Shown here: positions 43,560 through 54,850 of the stretch, piece after piece
How the letters are laid out: the number at the start of each line of letters is the position of its first letter
Numbering within the stretch: the first letter of the stretch is position 1
NCBI GenBank assembly: GCA_012845835.1
Contig: JABAKD010000009.1
Coordinates: 18,425,318 to 18,489,317, forward strand
Direction of reading: 5' to 3'
Origin: Undaria pinnatifida
Lineage: Eukaryota > Sar > Phaeophyceae > Laminariales > Alariaceae
Length of the DNA: 64,000 bases
Made by a program: the position numbers and the translations under genes
Notes under the pieces: generated by a model
What the model saw: the letters and a program-made list of their open reading frames with translations, nothing else
What the model was told of the DNA's origin: nothing
Database searches by the model: none

Positions 43560-44335
43560 GCAAGGGCCAAAAGTCCTCCCCCCTATAGACTATATAGTCT
43601 ACAATTCCGAAGAAGAATCGAACGACAACCCGCTGTGTCCACATATAAAATGGCTGGTTTTTGTAACTGCTGTGCGCGTATGCTTCAACGCGCAGAAGGC
43701 TGCGTGCGGTCTTGCTGCCTGACAATAATGCTATCGGTCGTGGCAAGGAAAGAGTCCCCCACCGTCTCTCGCTCTCTGTGGGCCTCTGCCCTCTTCACAC
43801 CCCCTCCCCCAAAACACTACCTACCTACCGCGCCCGCCCTTGAGCTTGCCACTTCTAACCGCAAGGTCCAAATGTCCTACCCCCCATACACTTCTTCCGG
43901 AGGGCCATCGAACGACAACCCGCGCTAATCCGTATAATGGCTGGTTTGTACATGCTTTGCTGCGTGTATGTTTCAACACACGCAGAAAAGGCTGTGTGCG
44001 GTATTACTGCTGTTTAATAATGGTATCGGTCGTGGCAAGGAAAGAGTCCCCGCCGTCTTGCTTTCTCTGTGTGACCCTGCCCTCTTCACCCCCTCCCCCA
44101 AAACACTATACTACTACCTCTCCCACCCACTTCTCCAACCGCGCACAAGGGCCAGCAAGTCGCCCCCCCCCCATACACGTCCGAAGAGACATCGAAAGAC
44201 AACCCGCTATATATATCAATAACATATTTAAAAATGGCTGGTTGTAACTGCTGTGCGTGTGTATGTTTCAACGAGCAGAAGAGGCTGTGCGGTATTATTG
44301 CTCCCTAATGATAATATCGTGTATATATTTGTGTA
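43560..44335 (+). repeat. ~300-bp tandem repeat, three units
   Basis: Units are marked by ACGACAACCCGC, AAATGGCTGGTTTT(TG)TAACTGCTG-like, GTATCGGTCGTGGCAAGGAA and CTCCCCCAAAACACTA. They start near 43570, 43895 and 44185, the last being incomplete. Each opens a short frame with MAGF/L/C and Cys-rich residues, but these stop at different points, so they are probably not genes. Confidence 0.7.
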
Positions 44336-44339
44336 CTAT

Positions 44340-45490
44340 ATAGTTTTCATCCCCCCTCCCCCTTCAACGCCCCCTCCAGCCTTTCCCACCACCCGCACGA
44401 TCGCCTAGACCTAGCACCACGCGTATAACAAGCACCTACATATCTTTGATCTCACAGCCGGAGTGTATTTGAATATTATATGTGACCTAAACCTCTTATA
44501 AACCCTTCCCTCCCCCCCCCCCGCCCCCCCGCTCTCCCTTGCTCAAACGCCCCACCTAATATTGAAATCCGCCAGAGTAATAAACACTTCCACGCACTGG
44601 ATATCACCTCGTTATCTTTCTAGAGCCATCTATGCCGCTGCTCCCCCCCCCCCCCCCCCCGCGCTCCCAACGCCCCCTCCTTCCCCACCACCCGCACCAT
44701 CGCCTAGACCTAGCACCACACACGTATGTATAGCAAACCCCTACATCTATGCCACCTAAAGCCCTTCTTCCCCCCCCCCCCCCCCCCCCCCCAACCTCCC
44801 CCCCTCCCCCACCCCCCACCCCCTCACCACCCCACCCCACCCCACCCCCAGCCCCTCGAACACTCCGCCCTCTCCTCACTGGTTGTACGACTTACAGGAT
44901 ATACATGATAAACTGGTGCATTATTTCCAAAACCGTCACATTTATCCCCTTGAAAGAATTTATAGTTTTTACGTACAGATTGATTGAGCTGTCCCACCCG
45001 CCCCGCCCCCGGCCCAACCCCTCCCCATGATAAACTGGTGCATTTTCCAAAACCGTCAGATTTATCCCCTTGAACGATTGATGATAGTTTTCACGCATAA
45101 ATTGAGCTGCCCCGCCCCCCCCCCCCCCCAACCCCGCTCCCTTTTGATAAAAACCAGGCCCCCACGTCCTTCAAAACTCCGCCCTCCCCTCACCGGTTAT
45201 TCGACTTCCAGGAGTCATTTGATATAAACGGATGGATACATTTCCTTCCACAGCTGTCAGATTTTGTCCCCCTCAGAAACGGGTTTTTTTATAGTTTCCG
45301 CGCACAGACTGACTAACATCACCCTGTTGACCCTGATAGCTACACTGTAGTTGCAAGGGGAGTCGCCGACCTATATCCTTCATGGGGACACACAACCCGT
45401 AATACGCGCGATCGGAGTATCACACACAGCTTGCAAATAAATATTATGAGTTTCGACAAAATATTCGATCTCACAGCTGGATGGATTGTA
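44340..45490 (+). repeat. CR repeat copy
   Basis: It shares CGCCTAGACCTAGCACCAC, CTGGTTGTACGACTTACAGG, CATCACCCTGTTGACCCTG, GGGGAGTCGCCGACC and the HR tail (reverse) with 958-1949. Internal near-duplicates (ATAAACTGGTGCATT at 44908 and 45029) show within-copy duplication. It holds several C runs longer than 15 bases. Confidence 0.75.
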
Positions 45491-45499
45491 TTTTCATTT

Positions 45500-46105
45500 T
45501 TTATAATATTATACGACACTACTGCTCTACTAATAATATACTCCGTATATATACTTACTATTATAATACTACTATTATAGTACTATATATACTGCTGCTG
45601 CTGTATGTAGTTAAAATAAAAATATAATATATATACCTGGTTGGTATTATACGAAGTATATGCACCCCTATTATTTATTTTTATTATTTAATTTGCACTA
45701 CTATAATATACTCACTACCAGGGCACTATAAATAAAATATAATACTTACTCCGGAGTATTATACTACTACTACTTATTACTTATTACTACGAACTAACTA
45801 CTATCATAATCATTACTGCTGTCATAACTGATAATAATATGCCTGGTACTCTATTTATTATTAATGGTATCTACATGTCATTGATGTTGTTGTACTAATA
45901 ATAATACAGCAGCAGCAAGCAGTAGTACGAAAGTAGTACAACAACAACATACCATTAATAATAAATAGAGTACCAGGCATATTATTACAGCAGTACGAAT
46001 ATTCGCAGCAGCAGTACAATTTAGTAAAATAATAGTAGACTGCTTCGTAGACAATTAAATTAATATACTACTGTATGTAGTAGTAGTTAGTGTACTACTG
46101 AGGTT
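45500..46105. repeat. AT-rich region with long inverted repeat
   Basis: TA-rich, with many TACTACTA runs. A perfect inverted repeat has 38-bp arms at 45833-45870 and 45949-45986 (start AATAATATGCCTGGTACTCT), and inner arms of 13 bp (TGTTGTTGTACTA) at 45885-45897 and 45934-45946. It could be a hairpin-type miniature element. Confidence 0.85.
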
Positions 46106-46109
46106 TTAC

Positions 46110-46502
46110 TTTTTTTTTTCCTTCTTCTTTTGCACACTCTTCTTCTACTTTCCAGCTTCTTCTGGACAACAAGCCGTGGTCACAGGTAGTAGGTGTCGTC
46201 CCCTCTTCCCCCTCGGTTCTTGCCTTCAATTTTCATCGCGCATAGATAGGGTTCGGCCATCCCACTGTTCGTCGATTTTTCATCGATCGAGGAGTGAGTG
46301 TTGATAACTCACGCTCTCGCGCTTCCCGCGCGAGTCAATTTGTGCGCAAGCAAGGAAAAGTCCTCATTCGCCCCACGAATTTATTCGAGTATGCACTCGG
46401 GGGGATTCGAACAAACTCACGAAGAAACTGACCTATAGACTAGTTAGTCTAATACCAGGCGCGAGGACAAATAACTCGATACGCCACCGGGGCGACCGGT
46501 TC
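46110..46502 (-). mobile_element. S2 SINE, reverse, with small internal duplications
   Basis: The full S2 order is present, but several short segments are duplicated in place: TTCTTCTGGACAACAAG, GGTAGTAGGTG, CATAGATAGGG, CGATCGAGGAGTGAG. This lengthens it to about 390 bp. Confidence 0.8.
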
Positions 46503-47416
46503 TATAACCGCCCGAACATCATACTGCTGCAGCATGCTGCTGCTGTCTGGGGTGGGATCAGGGTGTGGTGCGTACATACATATGAAATTCAGTACTTTGG
46601 GCATAGGGGTGCATGACATATAATATATGTGGGCGTTATTGTGTACACACCGATAAGGGTCGCTAAAAGGAGGGTGTAAATGTGTTTTTAGCCCTGAAGC
46701 AACACTTTTTTTTCCCCCGACCCCCCACCCGGCAGCCGGCAGCCCGGGTTCCTTGACAGAAGACTTTTCCAGCAACATAAAATGCGTGCATGCATGTAAA
46801 ATTTCTAAAAATTGCTGCTGGGTCAGCGTCGCAGATTTTGTTGGCAATTCATTCAAAAATCGGAAATGTTTTACTTGAGACGATTTTCGATTGCCCCGCC
46901 AAGCGCGGCCACCTCGCGTCCAGCACTGATGATGACACCAGGATATCAAAAGTTATATCTATGAGCTCCTAGACAACTCGACAGGTTTTACTGGAAAGAA
47001 GAAATACCAGAGATACCTTCTGTGAGATGATAGAAGCTTAGAACATCTCACACCTGCTGAGGAGACGAATTATCTACTCTGTCTGGTTGTGTGCTGCTTC
47101 TGAGGCTACTGGTGTATCTCCAGCTCAGCACCTGGTGGGGCATAACTTGCGCCTTGCTTCGACCCAGCCACGCCGCAGGGATTGCCTCTGGAAAAGGAGG
47201 AACACGAAAGGCAGACCACGTTGCTGATCAGCAGTAGTAGTCAGTAAAAGAGCAAGAAAGTTCATCATCGTCAACGACTAGACCACACCGCGTTTTACGT
47301 TTTGGAACACTGCCGCCCTCGAATCATCAACGGGGTACATCCCCGGGATTAACAAAAGCGATTCGGTTCCCGCCCAGCACCCTGCACCGAGCATCTCTGC
47401 CTGGTCGCCGTCCCTG
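46503..47416. other. Region upstream of gene 3
   Basis: No gene is called. The frame of gene 3 exon 1 stays open upstream to 47282, where a CGACTAG could be an acceptor, so the true first exon may lie in this interval. Confidence 0.35.
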
Positions 47417-47729
47417 ATGCTCTCAGTGTGGAGATGGGTAGACACGATCGGCCTGTTACTTTGCAGCTCGTGGATCGTCCAGTCGAACATTTCGGCCGAT
47501 TTCTCGGCTCATCATGATCACCCGCGTTCTTTGCTGCTCGAGGGTATCGCACAAGATGAGGACATGAGCGACTGCATCCTGCTCTTCGGAGCCTACTGCA
47601 ATGGCAACATGGGAGATGTCATCCAGGCCTCGACTCTGTCGAGGCTCGTGTCCAGCGTGTCCCCCGAAGTGAGCTGCGTGTGGCACGCACACCCTTCCAA
47701 GGAAGCCCTGGCAAACGGTTTTCACGAAG
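47417..47729 (+). CDS. Gene 3, exon 1: polysaccharide pyruvyl transferase-like
   Basis: From ATG 47417 the frame encodes MLSVWRWVDTIGLLLCSSWI, a hydrophobic N-terminus that could be a signal anchor. It is followed by CILLFGAYCNGNMGDVIQAS: the GNxGD motif (residues 63-67) and the strand before it are characteristic of the polysaccharide pyruvyl transferase (CsaB-like) family, which moves pyruvate from PEP onto sugars. The exon ends at CACGAAG before GTAAGC, phase 1. An earlier start by splicing at 47282 is possible. Confidence 0.6.
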
Positions 47730-48075
47730 GTAAGCAAGACCTCAATCAACCACTCGCAACTGCTGTTTGATACGTAAGACATTTGGCGGTTTATCGAGCT
47801 CACGGGTGGCCCCGTGCAGAGAAGCTTTTAGGGTCCTCTGCGAGCACGTAGAGCAGGCTCCTGGACACTGCGAGCATGCAACGCGAGAGTCTTGACAGGA
47901 TAGAGGGAAGAGGGCAGAGGGCAGGCACCTGCTGCGCGTCCGTTGGCTTTATGAAAACTCACGGCAAATGTTTTCTTAATTGGCAGCAGCACACACAACA
48001 CAAATGTGCTTCGCTTTGTAACTTTAGTTGCTTTCGCTGTTGTTTTTTGCCCACACCCACCCATCATCATACCAG

Positions 48076-48146
48076 GCGAGTTCTTCGCGAACAATTCTTC
48101 AGCCGGCATCATCAAGCTTGGTTGTGATCGAGAAAGCGGCGAACAG
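48076..48146 (+). CDS. Gene 3, exon 2
   Basis: A 71-base exon between acceptor CATACCAG (AG at 48074-48075) and donor GAACAG/GTTTGA. With the phase-1 base of exon 1 it reads GEFFANNSSAGIIKLGC and then DRESGEQ, leaving phase 0. Short, but both phases agree with the neighbours and no stop is introduced. The alternative plus frame over the same stretch does not connect with exon 3. Confidence 0.5.
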
Positions 48147-48522
48147 GTTTGATATGAATGGGTCGCTTATAGCTCGAAGGTTTCACGGATCGGCAGTAGG
48201 GTATGTCCTTGCTTCCTTTCCCCTCCTCTCCTCTCCTCTCTTCTCCTCTTTTCTCCCCTACTACTGCTGTCGCCTCTTTACCGGCGACATCACGTAAAAA
48301 TTACCTAGGCCGCGTCTAGGCGTCATTCATATCCACTTTCCTTCCTACATATGTACGAAAATGTAAGAACCGTATTATAACGCTGTTAGTATGTATACGG
48401 TTATTATACCTCCGTGCAGGGTGGCACGTATCGATTCGTATTTCGTATTTTGTAGCTTCCGGTACCCGGTGCCTGGATTTGAGCCATATATTTTTGTATT
48501 TTTTTTCAAAATTTAATCAGTC

Positions 48523-48524
48523 TT

Positions 48525-48622
<98 letters not shown>

Positions 48623-48810
48623 GCTGTTGTTGTTGTTCTCATAATCAAGTCCGTGGTCACAGGACAGTCTCTAGTCGCTCTGGAGCCGAGGAAAAACCAA
48701 GGGAAAAACACAAACAAACCAAAGGTGGCACACGCATATATCACAGCTGACGCAATTCATGCCTTCACCAGAAACATAAACAAGTAAAATCGGGAGTCAG
48801 CCTGTATTGC
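48523..48810 (-). mobile_element. Repeat G, reverse, with a long (GTT)n tail
   Basis: A run of (TTG)n spans about 48523-48638 (near perfect, about 38 units). It is followed by GTCCGTGGTCACAGGACAGT, TCACAGCTGACGCAATTCAT, CACCAGAAACATAAACAAGT and CGGGAGTCAGCC. It lies inside intron 2 of gene 3. Confidence 0.8.
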
Positions 48811-48909
48811 TGATAGCTGACCTTTTTCAATTTTTATTAACAAAAAAACGCAAAAAAAAAAAAAAGCCGCGTGGTCATCGCGATTCATTGCATCGCCGAA
48901 TGGCCTTGA

Positions 48910-49160
48910 CTTGCAATGTGTACGTACCTCTGTCTCGAAGTTTGCGACCGCAGAGCTTGTCTCATTCTGCTCTAGGAGGCATCGGCACAGATACTGGTAC
49001 TCTTGGATGTAGATGGGTGGAAAGATCAGCTTGATGTAAAAGAACACACATACACGCAACTATGGGATGATATCGTAGCTGGCTGTGATTTTGCACGATT
49101 CTTTTTCCCGCTGTGATATTGCACGATTCTTTTTTTCCGCTGTGATTTTGCACGATTTTG
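48910..49160 (+). repeat. Repeat H and a 31-bp tandem triplet
   Basis: 48920-49055 matches repeat H (41920-42045). 49070-49160 holds three units of GCTGTGATTTTGCACGATTC followed by TTTTTCCC. Both lie in intron 2 of gene 3. Confidence 0.6.
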
Positions 49161-49751
49161 TCTCCCAACAGCCAAGGCAAGGGTTGCGTTGAAAGCTGAG
49201 AGGACCACCCCTCGTAGACCTCCAAACATTTTCGGCAATCATCCCCATCTTTCCCACTGGAATGCTTCGTTGTGCACCTATATCTATGATATGACGATGA
49301 CCGGAACATCCGAAATTACGCAAGAGTCCTGCCCCATTAGTCTAGACTTTAGATGGATACACAGATGCACCCTTCAAACAACGTACTGACAGCAGCAGTT
49401 TTTTTCTTGGTTTCTCTGTGGGTGCTTGTACATATGTGGTGACTCTAATCAATGTGTTTATGTTGGTCAATGTATGTGTCTTGAATAGAAGATACAGGCC
49501 AGGACACCTGCAAGAGGCTTTAAGAAACCCAGGCTGATCATGCAGGCTGATATGCTGATATTTGCATTTACAGGATTATAAGAAAGCCGGGATGCGATAC
49601 ACTGGAGGTATGATATCAACGTGTACGGGAACGCACCCTGTCTCAAATAGCAGATAGGAACCCCAGCCTGAGTCAGTATTTTTGTATCTTCTGCTTTCCC
49701 CTTGGTGTCATGTAATATATACCTGGTACTGGTGTTTACTCTGGAATTTAG

Positions 49752-49885
49752 GTAAGCCGGTTCAAGGGGTTTGTTATCGGTGGAGGCGGATTGTTCGAAT
49801 CTCGGCATTGGCCATTGGACTGCGAGGAGTTCGTGGAAGGTATTGGCGAGGACACCCCCGTAGCTATCTTCGGAGTCGGCGCAAG
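49752..49885 (+). CDS. Gene 3, exon 3: pyruvyl transferase-like core
   Basis: After acceptor GGAATTTAG the frame reads VSRFKGFVIGGGGLF and, further on, DTPVAIFGVGA. The GGGGLF strand-loop and the following 'hydrophobic-x-G-x-G' strand are the second conserved block of the pyruvyl transferase family, at the expected spacing after GNxGD. It ends GCGCAAG before GTAAGAG, phase 2. The rest of the enzyme (the receptor-binding half, normally another 200 or so residues) was not found in this window. Confidence 0.65.
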
Positions 49886-50224
49886 GTAAGAGCGCACACC
49901 CGTTTCATCCGCACCTTCTGGTATGATATGTACCCGTTCTAAGCGCGCATACCAGCGGTAACATTTCGATTCGTACCTATTATACTACTGATCTACTGGT
50001 ATGATATGTACCCCTTGGGTTTACCAGGGTTGGTTTGTTACGATACTACCGGTACTGCTCACTTTAATCGCAAACCATTACGTATCCATATCCATCGTGT
50101 TTTCTTTTTGTATTGTAGTATTGCAATATTACAATGTACCAGGTAATATATGATACTTTTCGTCTTACCGTGTGGTCTTCTGTACATGCATGACAGACTC
50201 CCAGGTCCCAGGGGTACATGGAGT
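49886..50224. other. Gene 3 intron 3; no exon recognised
   Basis: AT-rich, with GGTATGATATGTACCC repeated at 49920 and 49999. It runs into an HR copy. Confidence 0.4.
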
Positions 50225-50320
50225 ATATTATAAAAATTAAAATACACTCCAGCTGTGAGATCGAATATTTTGTCGAAACTCATCTTTGCAAGCTGTGCGC
50301 GATACTCCGATCATATAGGC
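50225..50320 (+). repeat. HR repeat
   Basis: ATTAAAATACACTCCAGCTG, then TGAGATCGAATATTTTGTCG and AAACTCATCTTTGCAAGCTG. The hAT target octamer is mutated here (GAATATTT). Confidence 0.75.
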
Positions 50321-50866
50321 GTTACGGTTAGCATCGGCCTTACGATAATGAAAACCGTGTACGAAGCATCAGCCATCGACGGTATCATGTCGTACTGCCG
50401 CGGCACAAGCAGTACAGTTCTATTAATGGTCTCGGCAACTGATTTTTTGCTTTTTTTATACCGGGCACGAGTATACTGTACGAGGTATGAAGTTGTATTG
50501 TTTAGACTGACTGGAAGCCTGCTAATGCTTAGACTGACTGGTAGCCTTCACGTTGCTATTGCTGCTTTCTACGATCGTATGGATATGAAGGCTACGTTGC
50601 TCGATACGAGAAAACGCAGCTCCCGAGCAGCCCATAAGCCCCAAGTAACTCTACCTGTCCAGTCTACGCGTCTTGAAGTACCAATAGGTACACCTGTGCC
50701 ATACCTGGTGTCCCATACTACTCTGTTTGTGTTGTCTTCGCATTAAACCGTTCTTTCTACCCAACGACATCTGTACTCTGGTACATTATTCCGGTACAGT
50801 TTATGACAAGGATAACTAGTGTATGATATGTATGGGCTACAGATAGTAGTATACAGTAGTCATTCG
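50321..50866. other. No gene supported
   Basis: A plus ORF at 50255-50746 is discussed and rejected as the end of gene 3. Short duplication: TTAGACTGACTGG at 50499 and 50529. Confidence 0.35.
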
Positions 50867-51190
50867 GTCGCACCGGTGGTCTAGTGGCTACCCTCAAATG
50901 CTACTAATAATACTTCGTAGCGTAGCGTTGTCTCTTGAGTTCGATTCCCACCGTGGTGAGATTTTGTATTTATTTGCGGAAATGCAAAAACAAAAATCAA
51001 CTGCTGACGTGGGTAGGCACAATTCGACGCGAGTCGGCGAGGGAAGAAAATGCTGATTTCTTCTCGCGATAAAAATGAAGGCACGTATCGTAGTGGGGAG
51101 GCAGGAGGAGGGCCCGCTATGTGACCCCGGATCGGAATTATTACTGTGAGGGAGCGCGAGAGTAGTGCGAGGACAACGAATGGGATGAAG
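50867..51190 (+). mobile_element. S1 SINE, full length
   Basis: The A box is in CACCGGTGGTCTAGTGGCTA and the B box in TTGAGTTCGATTCCCACC. The body has GTGGGTAGGCACAATTCGAC and GAAGGCACGTATCGTAGTGG, ending GAGAGTAGTGCGAGGACAAC with an A-rich tail at 51191-51205. Confidence 0.85.
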
Positions 51191-51751
51191 AAAAAACAAA
51201 AACAGGCATTCATCATTCGTAGCATGTCGGTGAGAAAAAGGTATCTGGTATCGTCGTCGCCCATATAGCCCCTACCACATATAGGGGCGGGATGCTGCTC
51301 AAGAGCCCAAAGACTAAGACCCTCGTAGAGTCCGGTTTTCGGTCATAGATGTGTTTCTACGAAAAAGGGATGACGTATACCAGGTGTATGTTACGCCGGT
51401 AAGCTGACGGCGACTTACAAGAGTACCATCAAGTTCATTTTTGGTGACCAGAGTTTGGTTACTCTACGCATGGGCGGGTTGGGCTTGGCCATTGGGTTTG
51501 TCATTCCCCCGCCTCGCACAACTTGTGCTCAATAGTCCACCGATGTGGTTGTACTGACTACTGACCACTCCATATGGTACGTCGGCAGATCGACAGTCGC
51601 CTTGTTTTCTCGTGGGTTATTTTGCTTATTTTTCGGTAAATTCACCATTAGGCCTGGAACGAAGGGGTCTCAACACTGCTGTAACTCTCACTGTATGGAT
51701 GCCATCGTGTCTTGTTGGCCATTGAACTGTTGGGGCAGGTTGCCTCATCAT
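51191..51751. other. No gene recognised
   Basis: A short open stretch near 51410-51490 (frame reading STIKFIFGDQSL) is not extended by splice sites that I can support. Confidence 0.35.
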
Positions 51752-53587
51752 CAGTGTTGGGCACCGAAGCCCATTTTGGCATTCTGGAGTCGGTCGGTTA
51801 CTGCTGACCGACCGACAAATTACTTCGGTGTTCGGATAGAAAACGTTATCTGTTGTGCGGTGCCGCATGAGTCATTGGCGTGCAGCGTACAGCTATCATG
51901 ACAGGCGAGCAGGCGGAGCATCAACCGCGACAAAACGCATGTAGCAGGTAGCAGGACGGCGAGCGGAGCCCGCTTCTTGTTCCCACTGCACAATGCGACG
52001 AGGACAATACCACTCAACGCTCAACACGCTGAAGTATAATTGCTCGAGGTTCAGTTTTTCTCCGAGAAAGCAAAATGAAATCATGATCGAGCTTTACCTA
52101 GTACAAGATAAAAAGAGAAAATATTAATAGGAGGACGCACTGTCCGTGTTGGGTCATTTACTCGTGTATTGTTGACCGCATTGTTGATGGCCTTCTGTGT
52201 AGCTTTGGATACCCACCAGCCATCAGATTGTCGGCTCCCGCGATGCATCAACCGCCAATCCATCATACATCACGCAATCATGCATCAGAATCACGAGCAT
52301 GTACTATAATTACATGATTACCGGCATGACTCCTACGACAAAACAACACCGCCCGGGTACGCCCCCACTCAAGGCCTGGCGTTACTTCTTGATATTCGCA
52401 GCGAGTGTCTCAACCCGCCCCAACTGCCACCACAGCCGCACCGCGACACCCGTGAAGGAAGATGAAGCATTTGGCACTCTCAGGCGAATAGCTGTTCCGT
52501 TAACCCTAAGCTGTGCAGTTGGGGCAGCGAGCTTTCTCCTTGCTCGAATGGCGGGGCCGCCCGAATTCGTTGTACAGGGCGCAGACCAAGTGGCTCATCT
52601 TGACATAATCATCGTTGACTACGGCTGGGGTACGGTAGCCGAGACGAGTCTCACCGACCACTGCTTTTAAGCACCTCAGCATCAGAGGGCCCTGATGGCC
52701 GTTCATCCGTCCTGATCGCTGGCGATTCCCGCAAACATTCCCGCCGTCGGCACTTATCATCAGGAAGCTGAACGGGTTCGGCGCTGCTGTGCATTGTCCT
52801 TCGACAAGGTTGACTGCTCTGCTTTGCTGCTGTGATCTGAGCTGCGATGGCTACTGCTGCTGTGCGGTGCGCTGCTGTGCCATGCGTTGGTGCTAGTGTG
52901 CTCGATTGCTGTGGTTGAAATCGAGTATAGAAGGGCCTGAGGGCCTACTTGAGGTACTAAAAACAGCACTTTTGTCGATCGATATTATTACTATTAGAAA
53001 TAGTCATATTTTAATAGTCGACTTTCCTCATAATTACGTCGCGGGCAGGCCGTCAGATGTTGAAGAGTGAGGTCGAGGGTTGTGTACACAGAAGAAAGAA
53101 ATTATCTCACGTGTCAAGAACTTTCAAATACACATACTTAGAAAACACCCGGATGGAACGATGAGAGCAATGCAATCATTGCATGCTGCTGTTTCGTCCA
53201 ATGCCGAATTTGAGTCGGGAGGTAAAAATTGCAGAATCTCATCGGGGTTCTCCTGACATAGTCCGGATATTTGTCAGGTTTAGTGCAGGGGGATATCTCA
53301 CGTATAGAATGGTGTACTCGTAGCAGCTTCTGTCGATCGACATTTCTAGTCTATCTTCTCTTTTCCCAAGATGGCATGTACGAGGGGTTTCCATACATGT
53401 ATGGAGCCGTCGTATATGGGTAGGGGATAGGGGGCGCAATGACAGACCGGAAAAAACGAACGGGTCATATCCGGTGGGTTGTTTCGTTGTGTTGAACTGA
53501 CCAAATGAACGGTTTGGAACTGGCCGGTTCTCGGTTACCAAAACGAAGTCCTAGTTTCCAAAAAATCGATCTCGGTGCCCAACACTG
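51752..53587. mobile_element. hAT-D element (1836 bp)
   Basis: Termini CAGTGTTGGGCACCGA and TCGGTGCCCAACACTG form a perfect 16-bp inverted repeat. The octamer CTCATCAT is exact on both sides (51744-51751 and 53588-53595). The start CAGTG is the textbook hAT terminus. Near the left end GTCGGTCGG and CCGACCGAC form a hairpin. The longest internal frame (52299-52670 plus) has one hydrophobic stretch and no transposase motif, so the element looks non-autonomous. Unlike A-C it lacks subterminal arrays. Confidence 0.9.
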
Positions 53588-53848
53588 CTCATCATACACC
53601 TATAGCATGTGACGCGAGAAAAACGAACAAATGCCGTACAGACTACAAAGCGGTACGTACTATGGCATCACGCAGGAACAACCGTGGATTCCTGTATAAG
53701 TTGATCTACGATACGAGTACCTGGCACACATATTCGACTCAACATACAACATCGAGCCGCGTTTGTCATCTTAAGTACCGTACAGGGTATAATATGAAAC
53801 CAGGTACCAGGTCGTACTGGTATTTTATTAATACCAGGTATATTTAAA

Positions 53849-54250
53849 GACGTCAGCCGTGAGTTCGACGAATTTCGCGCCATTCACTCATCTTTGCAAG
53901 CTGCGTTGGTGGTACTTGTAATGTACTATGTGGGTGAGTTTTTTCTTAATGGGAGGGGTCCTATTCTTATGTTCAAAATATATGTCAATATATTGTTTTT
54001 CTCCACTGTAAGGGTTGGTGTTGGTATTTTGTAACAATATTCCAAGGACATCAGCCGTGAGTTCGACGGATTTCGGGTTAGTACTCATCTTTGCAAGCTG
54101 CGTTGTTGGTGGTACGTGTAATATACTACGATGTGGTTGACTTTTTTAGATGGGAGGGGTCCTACTCTTTTGTTTTTAAAAATATCTACCTGTATACCTG
54201 GTATATGTGTTTTGTTTTTTCTCCACTATAATGGTTGGTGTTGGTATTTT
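53849..54250 (+). repeat. ~197-bp tandem duplication carrying the GCAAGCTG core
   Basis: Unit 1 starts GACGTCAGCCGTGAGTTCGA (53850) and unit 2 GACATCAGCCGTGAGTTCGA (54047). Both go on to CATCTTTGCAAGCTGCGTT, GGGAGGGGTCCTA and TCTCCACT...GGTTGGTGTTGGTATTTT-type blocks. Confidence 0.75.
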
Positions 54251-54589
54251 TACGTTAGGTGGGGAATTTTGACTATTAATAGATCTAACATCCCATCTAT
54301 TTTATAAATTTATTACTGTAGTTTCCGCTATAGTCTACTGCTCTATCATATGTATGGTATTGTAGATGGTTTATTTTGTTTTTTCTCCGCTTTCATATCG
54401 GAAGGAGTACGAATACAGAGTATTACTATTTTTGTAGTCTAATATGTTACTATTATTAATAATACGGCATTCGAGAATAAAAGTCGACTACTCCCCCAAA
54501 AAATGTTTAATTGTGGCTAAACCCGTACCCCCGGTGATCGAATCGCAAGCCGCGCATCTATGGTATTGATGTTGAGGTCGAGATTGGAG

Positions 54590-54850
54590 GTTCGAATCTC
54601 ACAACGGAGTCTTTCTTACTAATGATAGTCGACAGGCCGGAACCGCGAGAGCGTGAGTTGGCGATATTCGATGCAAATCGACGAGTATATAAAGCTGAAA
54701 AGTGGAAATGCTGAACCCTGTGAACAATAAAAATGAAGGCAAGTTCCGGGGGGGGGGGGGGGGAGGGAAGACACCTGTGACCACGGCTTGTCCAGAATGT
54801 CGCTGAGGGTATATAGCCTCTTACGAGTTGAGCTTGAAGAGTAAAGGCTA
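54590..54850 (+). mobile_element. S2 SINE, variant subfamily
   Basis: The head has GGAGGTTCGAATCTCAC. The body has CGCGAGAGCGTGAGTTGGCG and CACCTGTGACCACGGCTTGT. The 3' end differs from the standard S2: CGCTGAGGGTATATAGCCTC, then TTACGAGTTGAGCT. The reverse copy at 57066-57365 shares this end, so the two define a subfamily. Confidence 0.75.

Noticed and set aside
46449-46949. Minus-strand ORF of 166 codons
   Set aside because: Its end lies inside an S2 SINE and the rest has no motif.
48523-48744. Poly-Val / poly-Thr ORFs on both strands
   Set aside because: They only translate the (GTT)n microsatellite.
50255-50746. Plus-strand ORF of 163 codons with a TGSLHVAIAAF stretch, considered as the C-terminal exon of the pyruvyl transferase
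   Set aside because: The family's C-terminal motif is usually an R-L-H-G type; here the context, the tandem TTAGACTGACTGG duplication and the lack of a phase-2 acceptor make it unconvincing. Its start overlaps an HR repeat.
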